24,214 nt of DNA from Oxalobacteraceae bacterium (GCA_027485535.1 JAIXQV010000001.1:1-24214), one strand, 5' to 3'; shown: positions 15,063 to 22,443, counted from the stretch's first letter. Numbers and translations: made by a program. Notes: generated by a model not told the origin, from the letters alone.

Positions 15063-16724
15063 ATGGCCACAGATCAGGCAACTGACCACGTGATCACGCC
15101 AGAAGAGCGAAAGGTCATTTTCGCCTCATCGCTGGGCACGGTATTCGAGTGGTACGACTTCTACTTGTACGGCTCGCTCGCAGCCATTATCGCCAAGCAG
15201 TTTTTTGCTGGCACCGACCCGAATACCGCATTCATTTTCGCTTTGCTCGCATTCGCGGCAGGCTTCTTGGTGCGTCCATTCGGTGCGATCGTATTCGGTC
15301 GACTGGGTGACATGGTGGGTCGTAAATACACCTTCCTTGTCACGATTCTGCTGATGGGTGTCTCGACGTTCATTGTGGGTCTGTTGCCCAATTACGCGAG
15401 CATCGGTATTGCCGCGCCGATTATCTTAATCACGCTGCGGATTTTGCAAGGCTTGGCCCTCGGCGGTGAGTACGGCGGCGCTGCGACCTATGTGGCAGAG
15501 CATGCACCGGATCACAAGCGTGGTGCGTTTACTGCCTGGATTCAAACCACTGCAACGCTAGGTCTGTTCCTGTCGCTGCTCGTGATTCTCGGCACCCGTA
15601 CCGCCATCGGTGAAGAGCAATTTGCCGAGTGGGGCTGGCGCATTCCTTTCCTGGTATCGGTCTTCCTGCTAGGTATCTCGGTCTGGATCCGTCTCTCGAT
15701 GAATGAATCGCCGGCATTCCAACGCATGAAGGAAGAAGGCAAGGTCTCCAAGGCCCCGATTTCTGAGGCTTTCGGGCAGTGGAAAAACCTGAAGATCGTG
15801 CTTCTCGCGCTGGTTGGTCTGACAGCCGGTCAGGCGGTGGTTTGGTATACCGGTCAGTTCTATGCGCTGTTCTTCCTGACGCAGACGCTGAAGGTCGATG
15901 GTCCAACCGCCAATATCCTGATCGCTGCCTCGCTGCTGATCGGTACGCCTTTCTTCATCGTGTTCGGATCTTGGTCCGACAAGATCGGTCGTAAGAAAAT
16001 CATCATGGCTGGCTGTCTGCTGGCGGCCCTCACTTACTTCCCACTGTTCAAGGCGCTCACACACTACGCCAACCCAGGGCTTGAGGCGGCACAAACGAAT
16101 GCGCCAGTGGTGGTGGTGGCTGATCCGGCAGAGTGTCAGTTCCAGTTCAACCCAACCGGTACCAAGAAATTCACGTCATCCTGCGATATTGCGAAAGCAA
16201 AGCTGGCGGCTGCTTCGGTTAACTATAAAAACGAGGTTGCACCTGCAGGCACGACAGCGGTGATCAAGGTTGGCGATAAAGAGCTGACTTCGTACAGCGC
16301 GGTGGGTCTGCCGAAAGAAGAAGCTGCCGCCAAAGACAAACAGTTCACCGAACAACTGAAAGCGCTGATTGGTGAGGCGGGTTATCCAGCTAAAGCCGAT
16401 CCGGCTCAGCTTAACAAGCCTATGGTGTTGGTCATCCTCGTGATTCTGGTGCTGTACGTGACCATGGTCTACGGCCCGATCGCCGCCATGTTGGTCGAGA
16501 TGTTCCCGACCCGTATCCGTTACACCTCGATGTCGCTGCCCTACCACATCGGTAACGGCTGGTTCGGTGGATTGTTGCCGACGACCGCGTTTGCGTTGGT
16601 CGCCTACCAGGGCGATATCTACTACGGCTTGTGGTACCCGATCGTGATTGCGCTGTTCACCTTCGTGATTGGTACCTTGTTTGTGCGTGAAACCAAAGAC
16701 AACGATATCCACGCACACGACTAA
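15063..16724 (+). CDS. MHS-family MFS transporter with large periplasmic loop
   Basis: A 553-residue inner-membrane permease of the metabolite:H+ symporter branch of the major facilitator superfamily (ProP, KgtP, ShiA relatives), importing an organic acid or osmolyte with protons. Family marks are FEWYDFYLYG at 28-37, GRLGDMVGRKYTF at 79-91, LALGGEYGGAATYVAE at 131-145 and SWSDKIGRKK at 303-312. About 12 hydrophobic segments are visible. Between the segments near 313-330 and 453-470 lies a hydrophilic insertion of about 120 residues, predicted periplasmic, with a possible disulfide (Cys358, Cys374); most MHS proteins are 430-500 residues and lack it. GGGAGA five bases before the ATG gives a strong ribosome site, and a terminator follows. 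It is divergent from the five-gene run. Substrate unknown. Confidence 0.93.
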   Translation: MATDQATDHVITPEERKVIFASSLGTVFEWYDFYLYGSLAAIIAKQFFAGTDPNTAFIFALLAFAAGFLVRPFGAIVFGRLGDMVGRKYTFLVTILLMGVSTFIVGLLPNYASIGIAAPIILITLRILQGLALGGEYGGAATYVAEHAPDHKRGAFTAWIQTTATLGLFLSLLVILGTRTAIGEEQFAEWGWRIPFLVSVFLLGISVWIRLSMNESPAFQRMKEEGKVSKAPISEAFGQWKNLKIVLLALVGLTAGQAVVWYTGQFYALFFLTQTLKVDGPTANILIAASLLIGTPFFIVFGSWSDKIGRKKIIMAGCLLAALTYFPLFKALTHYANPGLEAAQTNAPVVVVADPAECQFQFNPTGTKKFTSSCDIAKAKLAAASVNYKNEVAPAGTTAVIKVGDKELTSYSAVGLPKEEAAAKDKQFTEQLKALIGEAGYPAKADPAQLNKPMVLVILVILVLYVTMVYGPIAAMLVEMFPTRIRYTSMSLPYHIGNGWFGGLLPTTAFALVAYQGDIYYGLWYPIVIALFTFVIGTLFVRETKDNDIHAHD

Positions 16725-16744
16725 GCTAGATCAACCTTATCAAG

Positions 16745-16770
16745 CCGCCGGTTCGCCGGCGGTTTTTTTT
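16745..16770 (+). terminator. Rho-independent terminator after the MHS transporter
   Basis: CCGCCGG (16745-16751), a TTCG tetraloop and CCGGCGG (16756-16762) form a 7-bp GC stem, followed by eight T. It starts 20 bases after the transporter stop and separates it from lysR. Confidence 0.95.
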
Positions 16771-17023
16771 GCCTGCCGCTTCCGCGTTTTGCGTGCTGCT
16801 TTCGCGCGCCGATGATGGGTATTGGGCCCCTTTTTTGTCGCCCGCTTTGTACGAGCGCTGCATCATTCATTCTTTGCTTACCCTGCCAAGGGCGATTGAA
16901 TCCGTTGTATTCGCGTGACAGATTTGCGCGAAACAAGCGCCAACCGTCCCTTTACGTTTTGTATATGCCGTCCACCCCCCTATCCGCGGGGAACTAATTA
17001 ACTTACAGTCTCGCCAATCCGAA
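16771..17023. other. Spacer before lysR, no gene seen
   Basis: Between the transporter terminator and the LysR box there is no convincing coding frame on either strand; short open frames lack ribosome sites and family features. It probably carries the lysR promoter, but I could not assign a clear -35/-10 pair. GGAACTAA occurs at about 16990 and again near 17056. Confidence 0.5.
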
Positions 17024-17040
17024 GTTAGCGTTTTACTAAC
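17024..17040. promoter_or_regulatory. LysR-type T-N11-A box
   Basis: GTTAG-CGTTTTA-CTAAC is a perfect interrupted dyad whose core TTAG-N7-CTAA (17025-17039) fits the T-N11-A consensus of LysR binding sites. It lies 48 bases before the lysR ATG, as expected for autoregulation. Confidence 0.6.
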
Positions 17041-17088
17041 GCATCTCAAGTCGGTGGAACTAACGCCGCATCATGGATTGGGGCTGCC

Positions 17089-18009
17089 ATGGATATCGAA
17101 TGGCTGGAAGACTTTTTGGTGTTGTCCGATATGTCGAGCTTCACCCGGGCGGCTCAGGCGCGGAATGTCACGCAATCTGCGTTCAGCCGTCGCATCCGCT
17201 CATTGGAAGACTGGATCGGTATTTCGCTCGTTGACCGTGACACCGTACCACCGCGGTTGACCATGGCAGGTCATTTGTTTCGCGATGCAGCGCGCGAGAT
17301 GGTGCGTCAACTGCAAGACACACGGGTCGCACTCGGGCATCGAAGCAAAGTGTTCTCCGGAATCAAGCTATTTGTCGCGCAGTCGCTGGTCCAGCAAACC
17401 CTGCCTGAATGGATACAGCAAATCAACGAGCGTATCAGCGGCCTCAAGTTCGATATCCACGCGGGCGAGACCTATGAAGGTGTGGTCGCTTTGGGTAATG
17501 GCCGTTGTGATCTTCTGATGGCCTACCACAGCCCCATCGTGCCGATGTCGATTGACGAAAAAATGGCACCATCCGTCACAATCGGTCAGGATCGTTTGGT
17601 ACCGGTCAGCTTGGCAGATGAATTCGGTTCACCAATCCATCGACTGAGCGAATCCAAGCTGAGACATCTGCCACTGCTGTCCTACCCGCCCGAGACTTTT
17701 TTCGGCCGCATCTGCAACGGACTCATCCGCTTCCGTCCAAGCGATCCGAACTTCAATGTCATCGTACAAACTGCAAACGCGCGCGTGCTCCAAACGCTTG
17801 CGCACGCTGGTCTGGGTATCGCTTGGTTACCCGAGCGTTGCATCACTCAAGATATTTCGGCAGGCAGACTGGCACTGGCGGGCGATGACGAATGGAGCGC
17901 AAAAGTCGATATACGCCTCTACGCCACGCATGAGCGCGCCCGTCTTCTGAACGGCAATCTATGGGACAACATCCGAGACATGAAAAATGAACCACTTGCC
18001 GTGCGCTAG
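17089..18009 (+). CDS. LysR-family transcriptional regulator, HypT/YjiE-like
   Basis: A 306-residue LysR regulator with the N-terminal winged helix-turn-helix (FTRAAQARNVTQSAFSRRIRSLEDWIG, residues 18-44) and a periplasmic-binding-protein-like effector domain from about 90. The pattern WLxDFL, the AFSRRIRxLE helix, LPLLSYPPETFFGR and GLGIAWLPER resembles E. coli HypT, the hypochlorite-responsive regulator. From a by-eye alignment to a recalled E. coli sequence, the three methionines oxidised in HypT (123, 206, 230) correspond here to Ile112, Phe205 and Asn230, so the same sensing chemistry is unlikely. A T-N11-A box upstream suggests autoregulation. The next gene follows after 56 bases on the same strand. 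Targets are unknown. Confidence 0.9.
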   Translation: MDIEWLEDFLVLSDMSSFTRAAQARNVTQSAFSRRIRSLEDWIGISLVDRDTVPPRLTMAGHLFRDAAREMVRQLQDTRVALGHRSKVFSGIKLFVAQSLVQQTLPEWIQQINERISGLKFDIHAGETYEGVVALGNGRCDLLMAYHSPIVPMSIDEKMAPSVTIGQDRLVPVSLADEFGSPIHRLSESKLRHLPLLSYPPETFFGRICNGLIRFRPSDPNFNVIVQTANARVLQTLAHAGLGIAWLPERCITQDISAGRLALAGDDEWSAKVDIRLYATHERARLLNGNLWDNIRDMKNEPLAVR

Positions 18010-18065
18010 AAAAACCCATTGAACCTAATCAATCAACACCCTAGCCCGGCTTCTAAGGAAAGCAA

Positions 18066-18881
18066 GTGCCTATGAAAATCGCACTCAGAGTGATGGGAGA
18101 CGGCCTATTCAGCCGACTGACCAAAGAGATTGCCGCGCAAGACTCGGCGTTTCCACGGCGCCTAGGGAACACACAATTGGTCAGTTGGCAGCTGGAGCGA
18201 TTGGAGCCTCCATTCCGCTTTGACTACCTTGATACCGGACTCAATCAGGCGGCAGTTGCGCTAGTAGAGATTCATGATGCTGCACAAATCGAGATGATCT
18301 GGGATTTTGGTCGCCTCGAGTATCCCAGTCTATGTCACCGATCAGACTCCGACCTACCGCCAGTGCCGCTGATATTGGTGTTTGATGACCACCCGAGCGC
18401 ACCAAGTGCCCTCGATATACCAAAGCTAGTGAGCGACTGGGTATGCGGCAAAGATGCCATGAATGAGGTGGCACGACGCGTCGTCACTGCGCTGCGACGT
18501 CAAAATAGTTTGCTCGATGAGCTAGGCCTTGGTCTGCTGACCTTAAACATGGAATTGCGGCGGCTCGTTTATCTGGGTGACGTCATCCAGCTTTCCCCCG
18601 CCGAACTACCACTGGCTGAATTATTCCTCACGCATATGGGTAGTGTGGTGCCGCTGGATGACATCCTGCTGATGTTCAAGCTTGCTGGTCGCGCGAGCAC
18701 CGGTAGCAATATGCGGGTCACGATTTTCCAGCTTCGATTCAAAATAGAACTAGTCTCGCGTAACCAGCTCACGATCACGTGTACCTACAGCGAGGGCTAT
18801 GCATTAAGGCCTGGTAAAGGTCCGCCTCGAGCGCCGGAACACCTCGAGGCACGCCAAACCATGGCGCCCTACCACGCCTGA
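18066..18881 (+). CDS. Winged-helix protein with degenerate receiver-like N-terminus
   Basis: Residues 155-248 of this 271-residue protein look like an OmpR/PhoB-type DNA-binding winged helix: LVYLGDVIQLSPAELPLAELFLTHMGS, then PLDDILLMF, a recognition-helix-like NMRVTIFQLRFKIE and the wing TCTYSEGYALRPG. Residues 60-147 have the strand-helix rhythm of a receiver domain (PLILVFDDH, SDWVCGKDAMNEVARRVVTALRRQ) but no clear phospho-acceptor Asp or Lys site, so this is probably an atypical response regulator or unrelated activator not controlled by phosphorylation. GTG at 18066 is well spaced from AAGGAA (18055-18060); ATG at 18072 is the alternative. No histidine kinase is nearby. It follows the LysR gene and may share its transcript. 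Confidence 0.75.
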   Translation: MPMKIALRVMGDGLFSRLTKEIAAQDSAFPRRLGNTQLVSWQLERLEPPFRFDYLDTGLNQAAVALVEIHDAAQIEMIWDFGRLEYPSLCHRSDSDLPPVPLILVFDDHPSAPSALDIPKLVSDWVCGKDAMNEVARRVVTALRRQNSLLDELGLGLLTLNMELRRLVYLGDVIQLSPAELPLAELFLTHMGSVVPLDDILLMFKLAGRASTGSNMRVTIFQLRFKIELVSRNQLTITCTYSEGYALRPGKGPPRAPEHLEARQTMAPYHA

Positions 18882-18899
18882 GCGCGTGCTCGAGATTGA

Positions 18900-18922
18900 C
18901 GCCGCCGGCGAGTCTGGCGGCG
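18900..18922 (+). terminator. GC-rich stem-loop, weak terminator candidate
   Basis: CGCCGCC (18900-18906) pairs with GGCGGCG (18916-18922) around a 9-base loop, 19 bases past the stop of the winged-helix gene. There is no T-run, so intrinsic termination is doubtful. Confidence 0.25.
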
Positions 18923-19018
18923 CTGTGGGATCATTGGGAAAACTATCTTCTGAACCGGCGTGCTATCTGTCCCCGTGCTCGATGGGCAGGCCGGTGTAAC
19001 CTAATGATTTGAGTCGCA

Positions 19019-19717
19019 ATGATTGAATTACGCAAGAATGAACACCGCGGTGTCGCTAACCTAGGTTGGCTCTACTCCCGTCACAGTTTTTCATTTGGCG
19101 ACTACTACGACCCGCAGCATGTAGGGTTCGGACCGCTACTCGTGATCAACGAAGACCAGGTACACCCGGGGCGCGGGTTTGGTACCCATGGTCATCGCAA
19201 CATGGAAATCATCTCCTACGTGCTGTCAGGTGAGCTAACGCACAAAGACAGCATGGGCAACGGCTCCGTGATTCGCCCCGGCGACGTGCAGCGCATGAGT
19301 GCCGGCACTGGAGTCACCCACAGCGAATTCAACCCATCGCAAACGGACCTCGTTCATTTTTTACAGATCTGGATCGCGCCCTCGCGACAAGGAGTCGCAC
19401 CAAGCTACGAGCAATTGCATATCGACAGCGCCGCCAAACGTGGCGTTTTGCGTGTCATCGCGTCATCTGACGGTCGTGATGGCTCGGTGCGACTGCATCA
19501 GGACGCGCTGATCTACGCCAGCGTGCTGTCGCATGAAGACCCCATCGAGTTCGCGCTGCACCCCGACCGGCGCGCTTATGTGCATGTTGCGCGCGGAGCA
19601 GTAAGCGTGAACGGTATCCCCTTGGCAGACGGCGATGCCTTGAAAATTTCACAGGAAAATCAGCTGATCTTTGATCAGGCAAAAGACGCCGAGATACTCC
19701 TGTTCGATTTACCCTGA
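19019..19717 (+). CDS. YhhW-type pirin family protein
   Basis: The 232-residue product is the short pirin type, like E. coli YhhW, which has quercetin 2,3-dioxygenase activity in vitro with a single metal in the N-terminal cupin. The ligands are present: His57 and His59 in GTHGHRNMEI, His101 and Glu103 in THSEFN. The flanking SRHSFSFGDYYDP and VHFLQIWIAPS are family hallmarks. The C-terminal cupin (DALIYASVLSHEDPIEFAL onward) has no metal ligands, as in YhhW. The ATG at 19019 begins the family match, but I see no strong Shine-Dalgarno. It differs from the longer pirin at 1020-1889, so the two are not a recent duplication. Physiological substrate unknown. Confidence 0.92.
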   Translation: MIELRKNEHRGVANLGWLYSRHSFSFGDYYDPQHVGFGPLLVINEDQVHPGRGFGTHGHRNMEIISYVLSGELTHKDSMGNGSVIRPGDVQRMSAGTGVTHSEFNPSQTDLVHFLQIWIAPSRQGVAPSYEQLHIDSAAKRGVLRVIASSDGRDGSVRLHQDALIYASVLSHEDPIEFALHPDRRAYVHVARGAVSVNGIPLADGDALKISQENQLIFDQAKDAEILLFDLP

Positions 19718-19827
19718 AAGCCGCTTGCCCTCGGGCCGACAGGTGTTCGATGGCAGGATTACTGAGCGACGAGGTACCAAGCGCCCGCCAACGCCGCGCG
19801 GTGGCATAATCGTGGGTGACGTCCGGC

Positions 19828-19860
19828 ATGCGGCGGTCGCGAGGGTTCGCGACGCCGCAT
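19828..19860 (+). promoter_or_regulatory. Strong hairpin just upstream of ribA
   Basis: ATGCGGCG-GTCGCGA (19828-19842) pairs with TCGCGAC-GCCGCAT (19847-19860), giving a 14-bp stem with one bulged G and a GGGT loop. TTGCATTT follows, and the ribA ribosome site (AGGAA) begins about 22 bases later. It could be a terminator for the pirin gene or a leader element of ribA. It does not match the FMN riboswitch consensus. Confidence 0.55.
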
Positions 19861-19894
19861 TTGCATTTAAGCGCCGGCTTGCAGGAACCCCTAA

Positions 19895-20533
19895 ATGTCT
19901 CAAAGTACCACCCGCTCCGACCACGCGAGTCTGACCCACATGGCCAGCTGTGCGATGCCAACGCCTTGGGCAAGCTTCACCTTGCACGTGTTTCTAGAAG
20001 CAGGCACCGGCAAAGAACATCTCGCAATGACCTTAGGCGATGTTAGTAATGGCGAGCCCGTACTGGCCAGGCTGCACTCCGAATGCCTGACGGGCGATAC
20101 CCTATTCAGCCAGCGCTGTGACTGCGGCGCCCAGTTGGAAGGCGCTCTACAGCGCATCGCCGAAGAAGGGCGCGGCATCCTGCTCTATTTGCGTCAGGAA
20201 GGACGCGGCATTGGTCTCGTGAATAAAATCCGCGCTTACGCGCTGCAAGAACAAGGTGCGGATACGGTGGAAGCCAATCATCAGCTCGGTTTTGCCGACG
20301 ACTTGCGTAACTACGATGTATGCGCACCGATTTTTCAGTACTTCGGTATCAGCTCATTGCGCCTTATGACCAACAACCCCCGCAAGCTCGAAGCCTTGAA
20401 AGCGCTTGAGATCAGCGCCGAGCGAGTAGCGCATATCGCCGCCAGCACCGATCAAAACCAGCGCTATCTTCAGACCAAAGCAAAGAAACTCGGCCATCTG
20501 TTTACGCCAGTGCGCGCGGGCAGCGACGAATAA
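19895..20533 (+). CDS. ribA: GTP cyclohydrolase II
   Basis: RibA opens GTP to 2,5-diamino-6-ribosylamino-4-pyrimidinone 5'-phosphate, formate and pyrophosphate, the first step of riboflavin synthesis. The 212-residue stand-alone enzyme has the zinc cysteines at 64, 75 and 77 (LHSECLTGD, QRCDCGAQL), the catalytic YLRQEGRGIGLVNKIRAYALQ at 98-118, VEANHQLGF and TNNPRKLEAL. It is slightly longer at both ends than E. coli RibA (196). The ATG at 19895 has AGGAA seven bases upstream; Met16 and Met21 are possible internal starts. No DHBP synthase domain is fused and no other rib gene is in view. Confidence 0.95.
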   Translation: MSQSTTRSDHASLTHMASCAMPTPWASFTLHVFLEAGTGKEHLAMTLGDVSNGEPVLARLHSECLTGDTLFSQRCDCGAQLEGALQRIAEEGRGILLYLRQEGRGIGLVNKIRAYALQEQGADTVEANHQLGFADDLRNYDVCAPIFQYFGISSLRLMTNNPRKLEALKALEISAERVAHIAASTDQNQRYLQTKAKKLGHLFTPVRAGSDE

Positions 20534-20704
20534 CCCTGAAGTTTCCCTTCCTGCCTTGCGCAGATGCAGGTCTGGCCAAATCATTGATTTTTGTCATGTA
20601 TTGGTTTGTTATTGCTCAAATGACAAAAGCCATAAGCGCGTAGTCTTGGCGGTGAGGGCTACGACTTAATCTCCTCGTTTCCGCCTAATTCCCTCTTAGG
20701 TTTT
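20534..20704 (+). other. Spacer between ribA and its distant terminator; possible small RNA
   Basis: There is no coding frame with a ribosome site. It contains a 9-bp inverted repeat TTTTGTCAT/ATGACAAAA (20589-20597, 20620-20628) and a short stem CGTAG/CTACG (20639-20643, 20659-20663), and it runs into the terminator at 20705. The TTGTCA inside the repeat is -35-like, but no matching -10 was found. It may be only the 3' untranslated region of ribA. Confidence 0.3.
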
Positions 20705-20729
20705 GCTCTCCCCCGGAGAGCATTTTTTT
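20705..20729 (+). terminator. Rho-independent terminator between ribA and cytochrome c
   Basis: GCTCTCC (20705-20711), loop CCC, GGAGAGC (20715-20721), then A and seven T. It lies 171 bases past the ribA stop, so it ends either a long ribA tail or a separate short transcript. Confidence 0.9.
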
Positions 20730-20821
20730 ACCTAGTCGAAAATTCTCTGGCCGCGTGCCAAAATACGGCCCGGAAACACCATGAGTTTCAATAAAAAAAC
20801 TAAGGTAAACAGGAGAGCACA

Positions 20822-21205
20822 ATGCCAGTCGTAAAAAATACCCTTCGCGTGACCCTGCTGTCAGCCGCCCTATTGCTGAGCGGCCACGCATCTGCGCAAA
20901 ACGTCTCAGGTGAAGAGCTGTACAAGCAGCAATGCGCCGCATGTCACGCCATTCAGAAAGACGCCCCGCCAGGCATGGGGCCGAATTTGAACGGTGTCGT
21001 CGGCCGACCTGCCGGCGCTATCGCTGGCTTTGCGCACTCGAAAGAGTTCAAAACCGCGCTGAAGGGTAAATCCTGGAGCCCTGAGCTGCTAGACAAGTGG
21101 CTCGAGAACCCACAAAAAGTTGCTAAGGGCACCTACATGATGTACCAGCAAGCTGACCCAGCAGTACGCGCCGCCATCATAGATTACTTAAAGAACGTCA
21201 AGTAA
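20822..21205 (+). CDS. Secreted class I cytochrome c
   Basis: The 127-residue precursor has a Sec signal peptide (hydrophobic core 10-20, likely cut after ASA at residue 25), so haem is attached in the periplasm. The haem motif CAACH is at 38-42, with Pro/Gly-rich GMGPNLNGVVGRPAG after it and a distal axial Met at 106 or 107 in GTYMMYQ. This is the mitochondrial-like cytochrome c type (c550/c2 relatives), a soluble electron carrier between respiratory complexes. AGGAG six bases before the ATG is a strong ribosome site. Terminator-type hairpins stand on both sides, so it is probably transcribed alone. Confidence 0.95.
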   Translation: MPVVKNTLRVTLLSAALLLSGHASAQNVSGEELYKQQCAACHAIQKDAPPGMGPNLNGVVGRPAGAIAGFAHSKEFKTALKGKSWSPELLDKWLENPQKVAKGTYMMYQQADPAVRAAIIDYLKNVK

Positions 21206-21230
21206 GATACTGATATTAAACAAAATAGAA

Positions 21231-21254
21231 GCGTGAGCTTGTGCAAGCTCACGC
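21231..21254 (+). terminator. Hairpin terminator candidate after cytochrome c
   Basis: GCGTGAGCTT and AAGCTCACGC form a perfect 10-bp stem around GTGC, 25 bases past the cytochrome stop. The following AGTTTCT is only mildly T-rich. Confidence 0.55.
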
Positions 21255-21320
21255 AGTTTCTGAGCTGCTAGCCCGCTAGTTCAGTCACCCGGCGCGATAA
21301 CGCGCGCCGCAAGGAATTTC

Positions 21321-22439
21321 ATGCCCTCCCCGCTGCTATTCACCCCAATATCACTTGGCCCGGTCACGCTCGCCAATCGAATCATGGTGTCGCCGATGTG
21401 CCAGTACTCGGGTCACGACGGCAATGCCAATGGCTGGCACCTGGCGCACCTTGGTTCTCTGGCGCTATCTGGCGCAGGCTTGCTGACGATCGAGGCCTCT
21501 GCGGTCAGCCCGGATGGGAGAATCACGCCCGGCTGCCTTGGCCTGTACAACGATGAGAATGAGCGTTCGCTAAAGACCGTGGTGGACATGTTGCGTGAGG
21601 CAAGCCCCTCGAAGTTGATGCTGCAGATCGGGCACGCCGGACGCAAGGCCTCGAGTGCTCGTCCATGGGAAGGTGGCGCCCTGCTCTCCAGCGCCGAAGG
21701 CGGTTGGGAAACCATCGCGCCATCGGCGCTGCCGCACAAGCCGGACGAAGCACCGCCACGCGCCATGAGTCGCGATGACATTCAGCGGGTAATCAATGAT
21801 TTTGCAGAGACGGCAAAGCGTGCGCGTCGCCTCGGCTTTGACGCGATCGAACTGCACGCGGCGCATGGCTACTTGCTGCATGAGTTTCTGTCGCCGTTGG
21901 CCAACCATCGTGATGATGAATACGGCGGCTCCATTGAAAACCGCATGCGTCTCTTGCTCCAGATTTACGAGGTGGTGCGCGCTGAGCTAGGGCCAGATAT
22001 CGCGCTGGGCGTCAGGGTCACCGGCAGTGACTGGGTGGAGGACGGCTGGAATGTCGATGATTGCGTCACGCTATGCCAGCGCTTGGAGGCGGTTGGCGCC
22101 GACTTCGTCGATGTGTCTTCCGGTGGCGTTTCGCCCTTACAAAAGATCAGTATTGGCCCCGGTTACCAAGTGGCGTTTGCCGAGCGAGTTAAACAAGCGG
22201 TCAAGATGCCCGTGATCACAGTCGGCATGATCACCGAGCCACGGCAAGCGGAAGACATTCTGCAAGCTGGCCAGGCAGACATGGTTGCGTTAGCGCGCGC
22301 TTTCATTTCCGACCCGCGCTGGCCTTGGCATGCCGCCGCTGCCCTTGGGGGCAGAATCGAGGGGCATCCCCAGTATTTCCGCTGCATGCCGTCAAAAATG
22401 CCCAAAATCTTTGGCGATACCATCACCAACCAGCGCTAG
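21321..22439 (+). CDS. YqjM-type old yellow enzyme (NADH:flavin oxidoreductase)
   Basis: The 372-residue FMN enzyme belongs to the thermophilic-like/YqjM class of old yellow enzymes, which reduce alpha,beta-unsaturated carbonyls and similar electrophiles using NAD(P)H. Class marks are SPMCQYSG at 24-31 with the flavin-tuning Cys27 and Tyr29, QIGHAGRKAS near 102-111, the substrate-anchoring pair His179/His182 in ELHAAHGYLLHEFLSP, YGGSIENRMR and GVRVTGSDW. AAGGAA four bases before the ATG at 21321 supports the start. A GC stem (GGCGCG/CGCGCC, 21291-21308) ends two bases before this ribosome site and might affect it. Substrate unknown. Confidence 0.95.
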   Translation: MPSPLLFTPISLGPVTLANRIMVSPMCQYSGHDGNANGWHLAHLGSLALSGAGLLTIEASAVSPDGRITPGCLGLYNDENERSLKTVVDMLREASPSKLMLQIGHAGRKASSARPWEGGALLSSAEGGWETIAPSALPHKPDEAPPRAMSRDDIQRVINDFAETAKRARRLGFDAIELHAAHGYLLHEFLSPLANHRDDEYGGSIENRMRLLLQIYEVVRAELGPDIALGVRVTGSDWVEDGWNVDDCVTLCQRLEAVGADFVDVSSGGVSPLQKISIGPGYQVAFAERVKQAVKMPVITVGMITEPRQAEDILQAGQADMVALARAFISDPRWPWHAAAALGGRIEGHPQYFRCMPSKMPKIFGDTITNQR

Positions 22440-22443
22440 TGGC

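Noticed and set aside
16721..16997. Small open frames on both strands after the MHS transporter
   Set aside because: The minus-strand one runs through the terminator and neither has a ribosome site or family features.
19804..19894. FMN riboswitch before ribA
   Set aside because: The conserved RFN segments are absent; only a simple hairpin is present.
20781..20834. 17-codon frame overlapping the cytochrome c start
   Set aside because: No ribosome site, lysine/asparagine-rich because it reads the leader sequence; no sign of a real leader peptide.
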